Shown here: positions 52,531-60,535 of the stretch, one piece after another | Layout: each line of letters opens with the position of its first letter | Numbering within the stretch: the first letter of the stretch is position 1 | Source: Bacteroidetes bacterium UBA7662 | GTDB lineage: Bacteria > Bacteroidota > Bacteroidia > UBA7662 | Assembly: GCA_002483345.1 (NCBI GenBank) | Contig: DLHS01000005.1 | Location: 156,105 to 220,104, forward strand | Direction: 5' to 3' | DNA: 64,000 nt | The notes under the pieces: generated by a model | Databases searched by the model: none | Seen by the model: the letters and a program-made list of their open reading frames with translations, nothing else | What the model was told of the DNA's origin: nothing | Translations under genes and position numbers: made by a program

Positions 52531-53229
52531 TTAAAGGGGATTAATGGTACTGTAATCAAATGAAACCGGTTCTGAAGTAACTGCATACTCCTGTAAAATC
52601 ACCGATGAATATTGGTCGAGGCTGGAGGAAATAGAACCCATCGCTGCTACAGTACCGGGATCGGTTTGAACAATCGGCGGCAGAATGCCTGTTAACAGCA
52701 CAGGATTATCAGGATCCTGCTGCAGCGGGAAATACGGGCCATATCCGCTGGTCATGTATACCCCGTTTTCGTCTATGAAGGTATTGGCAATAACCCCTAC
52801 AAAATAATTGTCCCGATTGCTTTCACTCTGGAAAATGAGCACGCTGGGAGTGAGCGTTCCGCTGCGGTCAACAGGGGCTACCACGGGAGGTTTACCTCGA
52901 TTCGGATTGCCGCTGGCCGTATTGCCGTTACTGTCGGTGACGGTTATGGTCAGATTATCTCCATCGGGTTGCTGCATTTGCTGATTGGTAAAAACAGGCA
53001 GCATATAGGTCACTATTGCTTCGCCGGGTGCAGGATCCTGAAGCACACCCAGATAACCTATCTGGATTTCCGTATCGGTTTGCCCTTCGGGATTAATGTA
53101 AAAGAGATTTTCGCCTACATCGGTCCCTGCCGGCTGGTCTATGACACACAGATAATAGTGAATGGTATCGGCTTTGTTTTCAGGGCTGATGCGGACTCCT
53201 CTCAGATTGGTGTTTTGAAGTACTTGCAT
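52531..53229 (-). CDS. Protein of unknown function upstream of the cyclase pair
   Basis: I do not recognise this 232-residue protein. It has no signal peptide or transmembrane helix. The start MQVLQNTNLRGVRISPENKA is followed by a beta-rich-looking sequence with many glycine, asparagine and proline residues, including DGDNLTITVTDSNGNTASG near the middle. No catalytic motif is apparent. Its stop lies 3 bases before the second cyclase gene, so it is probably the first gene of that operon. Secretion by a non-classical route or a role as an accessory of the cyclases cannot be judged. Confidence 0.7.
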   Translation of the reverse strand: MQVLQNTNLRGVRISPENKADTIHYYLCVIDQPAGTDVGENLFYINPEGQTDTEIQIGYLGVLQDPAPGEAIVTYMLPVFTNQQMQQPDGDNLTITVTDSNGNTASGNPNRGKPPVVAPVDRSGTLTPSVLIFQSESNRDNYFVGVIANTFIDENGVYMTSGYGPYFPLQQDPDNPVLLTGILPPIVQTDPGTVAAMGSISSSLDQYSSVILQEYAVTSEPVSFDYSTINPL

Positions 53230-53366
53230 GGTTTCGGGTTTAGTCTGGTTAGCGTTTAAGGGTTAATAAATGCAACCGGTATCAGGCCGGAAGCTATGCT
53301 GCAATTTCCGATTCTTACACCAGCGGCATTAGCCCTTACCGGTCGGATTTTTGTCGTCATGTTGCA

Positions 53367-54977
53367 TCACCTTTTTCGTTTATTCACTTCGGTCGGGGTA
53401 ATGCCGTAGACTTTTTTGAAGGAGCGCGAAAAATAGGCAAGGCTGCCGAAGCCATACTTATCCGCGATTTCGGCCATGGTTCCTGTTCCTTTTTCGATAT
53501 CACTGAACGCCAGCCTGAGTTTGTATTCCCGGATGTAGTGAGTGGTCGACAAACCCGAAGCAGCTTTTATTTTCCGGTGCAGCTGTGTTCTGCTGAGATT
53601 CATCATGTCGCTGAGCGATTCCATATCGGGGTTTTCTTCGTCCAGATGTTTGTCGATAAGCAGATGAAGTCGTTGCAGGAAACTGTCAGTCATGCTGGGT
53701 ATGACATCGATTTTTCTGACTTCCTTCAGCGATTTTTTGGCAGAGTAGTCATAGGCAAGCTTACGGTTCAGGATGATTTTTTGCAGTTCAGCCAATATTT
53801 CTTCAGCTACCACACTTTGTTCCGACATGCCGTCGACCAACAATTCGTTCGCTTTTTTCCGGTTTTCTCTGTCAATGCCGGCAGGCAGCCAGAACAACGG
53901 CATATGCGAACTCATTTCCCTGCTTTTGATAAAGTGGATGGTTGCTTCCAGGGCCTCATCAAGGGGAGCTGCCAGTAACAACAGGTCGGGCTGGTGGTTC
54001 ATGGTCAACTGCAAAGCCTGTCCGTGATGCGCAGCCATGATAACCCGGTAGTTTGTCTTCAGGGATTGGAGCAAGATCTCGGGTAGCGGCTCCGGGTGCT
54101 GAAAAATCAGCAACAGGGGTAAATCTGATACGGTTTTAGGTTCGTAGTCAATGATTTCATAGGTATCCACTTCCCGGATATGTTCGCTGAGTTGCAGCAG
54201 TTCCGGTACCAGCTGGTCGTCGATGGAGAATTTCTCGAAGGGGATATCGCTGCCATCCATAAAGACAGGAAAATGTACCTCCACGATGGTTCCGCGCTCT
54301 TTTTTACTGTAAAATTCAATTTTACCGCCCAGTAAATCCAGCAGTCTTTTCACAAGATACAAGCCCAGGCTGGTACTCTGATAGAGTCGCAAATGAAGCG
54401 GGTCATCATAAAACGGATCGGTCAGGTGGGGGAGTTTGTCGGCCTGAATGCCTACGCCGTTGTCTGCCACGGTCAGCAACAGAAAATGGGTGCCGTTCAA
54501 CAGCTGTATGGTTACCGTGATTTCCGACTCCTCCTTGTTGCTGTAGCGGATGGCGTTGGCCAGCAGGCTGTACAGAATACGACGGAGTTTATGGTAATCA
54601 TAATAACATTCCAGCGATTGATAGCTTGAACGAAACCGGAGGTCGATGTTTTTAGCTTTTGCAACCCCTGAGAATGAGTTTACAAGATTTTTGGAGAAAC
54701 TGACGATATCTGATTTATGCAAGGCAAACACGGTAGCACCAGCCTCCACGGCTGCAATTTCTTCAAGCAGATTCACCAGCGAATGAAAACGATAGGCATT
54801 TTTTAAAGCCAGCCTTAATTGTTCGGCCCGGTGTGGATTGCTTTCGGTTGCTATGATTTCTTCCAGGGGGGTGATGAGTTGCGCAAGCGGGCTGCTGAAC
54901 TCCTGACGAAGGTGCAAACCGGCACGGGCGACCAGACGTCCCCAGGCTCTGATATCCTGTTTCTCTTCTTTGTTCAT
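53367..54977 (-). CDS. Degenerate hybrid two-component regulator with AraC-type DNA-binding domain
   Basis: The 536-residue protein has a histidine-kinase-like part (about 18-240), a receiver-like part (about 285-400) and an AraC-family helix-turn-helix domain (about 435-536, ending YGITPTEVNKRKR). The ATPase keeps the N-box (LLANAIRY, N141), G1 (DNGVGI, 172-177) and G2-like STSLGLYLVK. The phosphoacceptor histidine is replaced by glutamine (RQEFSSP, Q25), and the receiver aspartate by alanine (A336 in PDLLLLAAPLDE); the acidic pocket is also missing. No sensor domain is present. It is coupled to the UspA gene by a four-base overlap. Confidence 0.88.
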   Translation of the reverse strand: MNKEEKQDIRAWGRLVARAGLHLRQEFSSPLAQLITPLEEIIATESNPHRAEQLRLALKNAYRFHSLVNLLEEIAAVEAGATVFALHKSDIVSFSKNLVNSFSGVAKAKNIDLRFRSSYQSLECYYDYHKLRRILYSLLANAIRYSNKEESEITVTIQLLNGTHFLLLTVADNGVGIQADKLPHLTDPFYDDPLHLRLYQSTSLGLYLVKRLLDLLGGKIEFYSKKERGTIVEVHFPVFMDGSDIPFEKFSIDDQLVPELLQLSEHIREVDTYEIIDYEPKTVSDLPLLLIFQHPEPLPEILLQSLKTNYRVIMAAHHGQALQLTMNHQPDLLLLAAPLDEALEATIHFIKSREMSSHMPLFWLPAGIDRENRKKANELLVDGMSEQSVVAEEILAELQKIILNRKLAYDYSAKKSLKEVRKIDVIPSMTDSFLQRLHLLIDKHLDEENPDMESLSDMMNLSRTQLHRKIKAASGLSTTHYIREYKLRLAFSDIEKGTGTMAEIADKYGFGSLAYFSRSFKKVYGITPTEVNKRKR

Positions 54978-55801
54978 GAGTTGGCAGCTATACCACTAAA
55001 TAAGTCAAACACTTTGGTTATCTGCTTATAGTTCATCATCAGTACCGGTATCTGATAAGAATTACTGATGAGGCCCTGGTCGAAGTGAGAACCGAACAGG
55101 TTTTTGAAACCATCTTCTTTGTGGTTGATGACGGCAATCAGGTCGGCATTTACCATGCTTGAATAATCCAGCAAATCGTTGAGGTAGCCCTTGCTACCGG
55201 TTTCACCCACTTCCACATAGTTCATCTGGTTGTTTTTAAGCAGATTTTTAGCATAGTTGAGATTCAACTGGGTACGTTTTTTCAGAAACTCATCGTTGTG
55301 TTTCGCTGAAAAGAGGTGAATGCGGGCACCTGTAATCCGGGCAATGTCGATGACGGCATGCAGGATTTGTTTCTCCTCGGCGATGAAGTCGATCGGTACT
55401 ACAATCTCCTTCAGCTGGTCGTTGATGGGCCCCTTTTGGTTGATGATAAAGGGAGATTTGGCAGCACTTACTACCTGCAAGGCCTTGCTGCCCAATACAT
55501 ACTGAAGTCCTTTCAGTCCATGTGTACCCATATAAACCAGGTTGGTTTCATAGGCGGCCGCCAGTTGCCCGATGTCTTCCAGGCGGCCTTGTTGTACCTC
55601 AGCCGTTATGGCTATGCCATGGTCCATGTATTTGGCAGCCAGCATTTCCAGTTTTTTGGTTGCAGGAAGCAATTCTTCCTGGCTTTTTACAATATGCAAT
55701 AAAATGATGCGTGCTCTGGCCGTTTTGGCCATGATGATGGCATGCCGGAGGGCTGCTTCCGTTACCTCCGTAAAATCGATGGGGACAAGTATATTTTTCA
55801 T
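54974..55801 (-). CDS. Universal stress protein, tandem UspA domains
   Basis: The 275-residue protein contains two Usp-like domains. The first starts MKNILVPIDFTEVTEAALRHA and has the nucleotide-binding-type stretch GTHGLKGLQYVLGSK near residues 93-107; the spacing between glycines is one residue shorter than in the classical ATP-binding motif. The second starts EIVVPIDFIAEEKQ near 133, and its ending (SHFDQGLISNSYQIPVLMM) lacks the glycine-rich loop. It overlaps the hybrid regulator gene (ATG and stop share four bases), so both are probably made together. Function beyond stress response is unknown. Confidence 0.9.
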   Translation of the reverse strand: MKNILVPIDFTEVTEAALRHAIIMAKTARARIILLHIVKSQEELLPATKKLEMLAAKYMDHGIAITAEVQQGRLEDIGQLAAAYETNLVYMGTHGLKGLQYVLGSKALQVVSAAKSPFIINQKGPINDQLKEIVVPIDFIAEEKQILHAVIDIARITGARIHLFSAKHNDEFLKKRTQLNLNYAKNLLKNNQMNYVEVGETGSKGYLNDLLDYSSMVNADLIAVINHKEDGFKNLFGSHFDQGLISNSYQIPVLMMNYKQITKVFDLFSGIAANS

Positions 55802-55819
55802 GCTTTTGATTTATTGTTT

Positions 55820-55827
55820 CAAAACTA
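55820..55827 (-). promoter_or_regulatory. -7 element of the uspA gene
   Basis: TAGTTTTG on the minus strand (55827-55820) is a perfect TAnnTTTG box 18 bases before the ATG at 55801. I found no TTTG at the expected -33 distance. Confidence 0.5.
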
Positions 55828-55939
55828 GGCGGGTTTCAGACCCCTTATTTGTCCTGTTGTTTCGTTTTATAGCAAATTCTGGCATGGAAGCAGTTGTATA
55901 AAAGCAGTATCGATTCCCGGAAGGGGGCTGAAAAGCCCG

Positions 55940-55955
55940 TAAAACGGACGTTTTA
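55940..55955. promoter_or_regulatory. 16 bp dyad, candidate operator
   Basis: TAAAACG (55940-55946), GA, CGTTTTA (55949-55955) is a perfect 7 bp-arm dyad between the divergent uspA and cox promoters. The size suits a dimeric regulator. It is about 115 bases upstream of the uspA -7 box and about 125 upstream of the cox -7 box. Confidence 0.45.
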
Positions 55956-56050
55956 TTATGCCGGCTTCTGGCGGATGATACTGCAGGACTGCCCGGATAG
56001 CTAGGGACTTACTTGCTTAAACCCAATATAAATTACATTTCGTGGGTAAG

Positions 56051-56086
56051 TTTGGTCAGATGGCGGTCAAGTTTTTTCTATATTTG
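56051..56086 (+). promoter_or_regulatory. Possible promoter of the cox operon
   Basis: TATATTTG (56079-56086) matches the -7 consensus. The nearest TTTG (56051-56054) lies 24 bases upstream, longer than the usual 19-21. The leader would be about 110 bases. Confidence 0.4.
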
Positions 56087-56203
56087 CCCGTGTTTTTTAC
56101 GGCAAAACTGCCAAACCATTGTGTATGAGGCTTGTTATAAGTTTCAGCAGGATGGGGAGTCAGCAGGCTGTAACCCTTGAAGAACTAACCGACCAAGCAT
56201 ACA

Positions 56204-57619
56204 ATGAAATTCAGAAATCTGTTTTCTACGTCTTTGATCAGCCGCGGAATGCTAACGCTGATGCTGGCAGCGACAGCGTATACTGTTCAGGCTCAGCCCG
56301 ATGGTGCAGCCCTGTACGCGAATAACTGTGCTGCCTGCCACAAAATTGACCAGGACCTGGTAGGTCCTGCGTTGAAAGGTGTCACCGAGCGCCGCGACGA
56401 AGCCTGGCTCCTCAAGTGGGTGAAAAACTCACAGGCTGTCATTGCCGGAGGTGATCAGTATGCGGTTGATTTGTTCGCGAAATGGAACAAAGTGGCCATG
56501 CCGGCGTATGATTGGACCGACGATGAAATCAAGGCTGTATTTGCATACATCAAAGAGCAGGAGAAAGTAGTGGCTGCAGCAGTTCCTTCAGGTGGTGGCA
56601 CGGCTGCTTCCCCGGGCTCTACCGATGGTGGTTTCGCCAACAATATCCTGATAATGCTGATGGTCATCGTTTTAGGTGCCACAGTATTGGTCGCAGGCCG
56701 TACAGTATCGGCGGCTTACCGGGCCAAAGGCGTTCAGCTTTTCAACTGGAATTCAATCAACGGCTTCCTGTTTGTGGTATTTATGGTGGTGTTCTTCCTC
56801 TTTGTAGGCTGGCACTTTGTTAAGTACATGAAGTTTACCTTGCCTGAAGCAGCTTCGTTGCATGGTGTATTGATTGACCGCATGCTGGCTATTACCTTCT
56901 GGCTCACTTTTGTGGTCTTTATCATCACACACATTCTCCTGTTTGTGTATGCTTATATTTATCGTCGCAGAGATGGTCGCAAGGCTTATTTCTATGCCGA
57001 CAACCACAAACTCGAGTTTATCTGGACCATTATCCCGGCAGCCGTGCTCACCATACTGGTGTTGTATGGTACCAAGGTGTGGCGCGAAATCACCCAGGGC
57101 GAAGTGTCGGAAGAAGCCATTACCATTGAATTGTTCGCTTACCAGTTTGGCTGGAAAGCCCGCTACACCGGTGCAGACGGCGAGCTGGGGGCACATAACT
57201 ACAAACTGATTTCGGCGACCAACGACATGGGTATTGACCCGGAAGATCCCAAATCAACCGATGACATGCTTGTCCCTGAGGTTTATCTGGTAGTTAACAA
57301 ACCCGTTATGCTCAGGCTCCGTGCCCGTGACGTGATTCACTCTGCTTATCTGCCGCATTTCCGTGTACAAATGAATGTGGTGCCCGGTATGCCTACACAA
57401 TTCTACTTTACGCCCACCATGACAACCGAGCAAATGCGCCGGTCGACTGGTAACTTCAATTTCAACTACGAACTTGCCTGCAACAAAATCTGCGGCGCCG
57501 CACACTTTAATATGCGGATGAAGTTTGTGGTGGTTGAGCAGGCTGAATACGATGCCTGGTTAGCCAAGCAGAAGACCTATTTCAAAAAACCAGAAGTACA
57601 AACCGCATCCCTGAACTAA
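56204..57619 (+). CDS. coxB: Cytochrome c oxidase subunit II with N-terminal cytochrome c domain
   Basis: The 471-residue protein has a signal peptide (about 1-30), a class I cytochrome c domain (33-120) with haem-binding C42-A-A-C45-H46 and axial M99 (VAMP), four transmembrane helices (about 146-165, 186-207, 224-253, 270-290) and a periplasmic CuA domain. CuA ligands are H379 (VIHS), C426, C430, H434 and M437 in CNKICGAAHFNM; K in place of the usual glutamate between the cysteines is common in Bacteroidota, where its backbone serves as ligand. The haem domain is N-terminal, unlike the C-terminal fusion of Bacillus or Thermus caa3 oxidases. It starts the cox operon, 21 bases before coxA. Confidence 0.94.
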   Translation: MKFRNLFSTSLISRGMLTLMLAATAYTVQAQPDGAALYANNCAACHKIDQDLVGPALKGVTERRDEAWLLKWVKNSQAVIAGGDQYAVDLFAKWNKVAMPAYDWTDDEIKAVFAYIKEQEKVVAAAVPSGGGTAASPGSTDGGFANNILIMLMVIVLGATVLVAGRTVSAAYRAKGVQLFNWNSINGFLFVVFMVVFFLFVGWHFVKYMKFTLPEAASLHGVLIDRMLAITFWLTFVVFIITHILLFVYAYIYRRRDGRKAYFYADNHKLEFIWTIIPAAVLTILVLYGTKVWREITQGEVSEEAITIELFAYQFGWKARYTGADGELGAHNYKLISATNDMGIDPEDPKSTDDMLVPEVYLVVNKPVMLRLRARDVIHSAYLPHFRVQMNVVPGMPTQFYFTPTMTTEQMRRSTGNFNFNYELACNKICGAAHFNMRMKFVVVEQAEYDAWLAKQKTYFKKPEVQTASLN

Positions 57620-57640
57620 GCAATAAAGGCATATACAGCT

Positions 57641-59527
57641 ATGGCGCACACGCAAGAACATCATCACGAACACCACAAGGAGACCTTCATTTCGAAGTAT
57701 ATCTTCTCGATGGACCACAAGATGATAGCCAAACAATACCTCATCACCGGTATGATCATGGCTCTCATCGCAGCCCTGCTTTCCTTGCTTTTCCGTTTGC
57801 AGCTCGGCTGGCCGGAAAACACTTTCCCCTGGTTGGAAACCCTGCTGGGTGACTGGGGTAAGGGCGGCCGTCTGGATCCCAATTTTTACCTCGCGTTGGT
57901 TACGCTGCACGGTACCCTCATGGTATTTTTCGTGCTCACAGCGGGTTTGAGCGGAACATTCTCAAACTTACTGATACCCTTGCAGATAGGTGCCCGCGAC
58001 ATGGCATCTCCTTTCCTGAACATGGTCAGCTACTGGTTGTTTTTCTGTTCTTCGGTGATTATGCTGATTTCGCTCTTCATTGAAAGCGGTCCCGCATCGG
58101 CAGGGTGGACGATTTATCCGCCCCTCAGCGCGCTGCCACAGGCAATCCCTGGTTCCGGATTGGGCATGACCTTGTGGCTGATATCGATGACCTTGTTCAT
58201 CGCGTCTTCGCTGATGGGTTCCCTGAACTACATCACCACCATTCTGAACTTACGCACTCCGGGTATGCGCATGACCCGCATGCCATTGACCATCTGGTCG
58301 TTCCTCACTACGTCTATCCTGGGTGTGTTATCGTTTCCGGTACTGCTGGCAGCAGCTGTATTGTTGATCTTCGACCGTTCATTTGGTACCAGTTTTTACC
58401 TCAGCGACATCTTCATCGCAGGCGAAGTGCTGAACCGCAATGGTGGCAGCCCGATTTTGTTCCAGCACCTGTTCTGGTTCCTTGGTCACCCGGAAGTATA
58501 CATCGTATTGATGCCCGCGCTGGGTATTACCTCTGAGGTGATTGCCACCAACGCACGCAAGCCTATTTTCGGTTACCGTGCCATGATTGGCTCGCTGATC
58601 GGTATTTCGGTATTGTCGTTTGTAGTATGGGGCCACCACATGTTCATTACCGGTATGAATCCGTTTCTGGGTAATGTGTTTATGATTCTTACGCTCATCA
58701 TTGCCGTTCCTTCGGCGGTGAAGACGTTTAACTACCTCGCTACACTCTGGCGTGGTAACATCCGGTTTACACCGGCCATGTTGTTTGCCATTGGTCTTGT
58801 ATCCCTGTTTATCTCCGGTGGCCTCACAGGTTTGTACCTCGGTAACGCCGCGCTTGATATCAACCTCCATGATACTTATTTTGTAGTAGCCCACTTCCAC
58901 CTGGTAATGGGTTCTGCTGCCATGTTCGGTATGCTGGCCGGTGTATATCACTGGTATCCGCGTATGTTTGGTACGCTGATGAACGAGAAACTGGGCTATC
59001 TCCACTTCTGGCTGACTTTCGCTGCGGTGTATATGGTGTTCTTTCCTATGCACTTCATGGGATTGGATGGCGTTCCCCGTCGTTACTATAACTTCACCGG
59101 TTTTGAATGGATGCAGGAGTGGGGTGATCTGAATAAATTCATCTCTATTTCGGCCATTCTGGGTACTGCTGCTCAGTTGATTTTCATCTGGAACTTCTAC
59201 TACAGCATTAAAAAGGGTAAAAAATCTCCACAAAACCCATGGCAATCAAACACCCTGGAGTGGACAGCTCCGATTGAAGAGCGCATGCACGGCAACTGGC
59301 CGGGCGATATTCCGCACGTACACCGCTGGCCATATGACTACAGTGTTCCGGGTGCACCGCAGGATTTTATCCCGCAAACCGTCAAAGACGACGATTTGCC
59401 AGAAGAGATTCGTCAGGGCAAAGTGAAACCAGCTCCTGAGCATGCCGGCACACCAGCATCAGAAACGGTTGCCGATAAGCTGCTGTTCAGTCGTTTTATC
59501 AATCTCTTCGGATTTAAAAAAGCCTAA
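57641..59527 (+). CDS. coxA: Cytochrome c oxidase subunit I
   Basis: Subunit I contains haem a and the haem-copper centre. The 628-residue protein has a histidine-rich start (HEHHHEHHKE, soluble) and about 12-13 transmembrane helices. Ligands are in place: H90 (TLHGTLMVFF) for haem a, CuB ligands H283 (with Y287 in GHPEVY), H332 and H333, and H418 and H420 in VAHFHLVMG. E285 and the YS/ALG motif near 290 resemble the proton path of type A oxidases. The C-terminal 100 residues extend past the last helix. It lies between coxB and ctaA. Confidence 0.97.
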   Translation: MAHTQEHHHEHHKETFISKYIFSMDHKMIAKQYLITGMIMALIAALLSLLFRLQLGWPENTFPWLETLLGDWGKGGRLDPNFYLALVTLHGTLMVFFVLTAGLSGTFSNLLIPLQIGARDMASPFLNMVSYWLFFCSSVIMLISLFIESGPASAGWTIYPPLSALPQAIPGSGLGMTLWLISMTLFIASSLMGSLNYITTILNLRTPGMRMTRMPLTIWSFLTTSILGVLSFPVLLAAAVLLIFDRSFGTSFYLSDIFIAGEVLNRNGGSPILFQHLFWFLGHPEVYIVLMPALGITSEVIATNARKPIFGYRAMIGSLIGISVLSFVVWGHHMFITGMNPFLGNVFMILTLIIAVPSAVKTFNYLATLWRGNIRFTPAMLFAIGLVSLFISGGLTGLYLGNAALDINLHDTYFVVAHFHLVMGSAAMFGMLAGVYHWYPRMFGTLMNEKLGYLHFWLTFAAVYMVFFPMHFMGLDGVPRRYYNFTGFEWMQEWGDLNKFISISAILGTAAQLIFIWNFYYSIKKGKKSPQNPWQSNTLEWTAPIEERMHGNWPGDIPHVHRWPYDYSVPGAPQDFIPQTVKDDDLPEEIRQGKVKPAPEHAGTPASETVADKLLFSRFINLFGFKKA

Positions 59528-59542
59528 GTTCCGCACCATATT

Positions 59543-60532
59543 ATGAGCGGAAATACCCCGAACCACCATGGTCGTGAGCAGCTGTTTCAAAAAATCAGCT
59601 ACGCCACGATTGTGGTGGTTTTTTTATTGATAGCTATTGGCGGTATCGTGCGTAGTTCGGGTGCCGGTATGGGTTGTCCCGATTGGCCGAAATGTTTCGA
59701 TCAGTGGGTACCACCTACCAATGTAGCGGAACTGCCGGCTGATTACCAACAGATTTACCATAACCGCGGGTATGCCGATACTTCTTTTAATGCTGTCAAA
59801 ACCTGGACTGAATATCTGAACAGACTTTTCGGGGTGCTGACCGGCTTCTTTATTATCCTTCATCTGATTGCTGCTTACCGGGCCTTCAGGCGCACGAATC
59901 CTTTGATCTGGAAAATCGCGCTCGCAACCCTGATACTGGTGCTCATTCAAGGCGGGGTAGGTGCTTTTGTAGTGATGACCAATCTGCACCAGGGCATCAT
60001 CACCATTCACCTGGTTCTGGCCCTGGCCATCGCAGCCTTGCTGCTGGCAGCCAGGGCTTACAGTCAGCCACAACATCTCATCGCCGGCAAAACGGTTTTA
60101 CGCCGATTCGAATGGCTGGTACTGGCCGTCAGTTTTTTGCTGATGGTGCAGATCGTGCTTGGAACCCAGGTGCGGGAAGCAATCGATGCGGTATCGAAAG
60201 CCATGCCGGAAGCTGGCAAACAGGCCTGGCTCCGGGCTTTAGGGTCGGGATTCGCTCTTCACAAGGTTTTTTCGATGGTGGCAACGGCCGCCGTTGTTTA
60301 TCTGACTTACCGTGTAAATACAGTTTTTGCCAACCAAAAGCTGAATAAGTATGGTATTTTTGCGCTGCTGTTAACCGGCGCCCAGGTCTTTACCGGAGTG
60401 GCTCTGAATCAGTTTGCGCTGCCTGCGGTTCCGCAGGCCCTGCACATTGTTTTCAGCTCGGCTGCCTTCGGGGTATTGTTCTGGATGTGGGTTGAGTTGT
60501 ATCGTCATCAACGCCCTGCAACCGATCGTTAA
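59543..60532 (+). CDS. ctaA: Haem A synthase CtaA
   Basis: CtaA (COX15 family) oxidises haem O to haem A for the oxidase. The 329-residue protein has about eight hydrophobic segments. Family features are GGIVRSSGAGMGCPDWPKCF with a cysteine pair near residue 40-46, EYLNRLFGVLTGFF, NLHQGIITIHLVLA with histidines, and the C-terminal LHIVFSSAAFGVLF. It lies between coxA and ctaB, four bases from the latter, as expected for an assembly cassette. Confidence 0.93.
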   Translation: MSGNTPNHHGREQLFQKISYATIVVVFLLIAIGGIVRSSGAGMGCPDWPKCFDQWVPPTNVAELPADYQQIYHNRGYADTSFNAVKTWTEYLNRLFGVLTGFFIILHLIAAYRAFRRTNPLIWKIALATLILVLIQGGVGAFVVMTNLHQGIITIHLVLALAIAALLLAARAYSQPQHLIAGKTVLRRFEWLVLAVSFLLMVQIVLGTQVREAIDAVSKAMPEAGKQAWLRALGSGFALHKVFSMVATAAVVYLTYRVNTVFANQKLNKYGIFALLLTGAQVFTGVALNQFALPAVPQALHIVFSSAAFGVLFWMWVELYRHQRPATDR

Positions 60533-60535
60533 AAG

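Larger units (their letters stand above)
55802..56203. other. Divergent regulatory region between uspA and coxB
   Basis: This 402-base gap contains no likely gene. It has a -7 box for uspA on the minus strand (55820-55827), a short GGGCT-AAAA-AGCCC hairpin (about 55925-55937), the perfect dyad TAAAACG-GA-CGTTTTA (55940-55955), and a TAnnTTTG box TATATTTG for coxB at 56079-56086. Confidence 0.7.

Noticed and set aside
56119..56325. A 68-codon frame ahead of and overlapping coxB
   Set aside because: It overlaps the signal peptide codons of coxB in another frame and resembles nothing known.
58379..59245. A 288-codon minus-strand frame across coxA
   Set aside because: Antisense shadow of subunit I, rich in histidine and threonine as expected from the reverse of helix codons.
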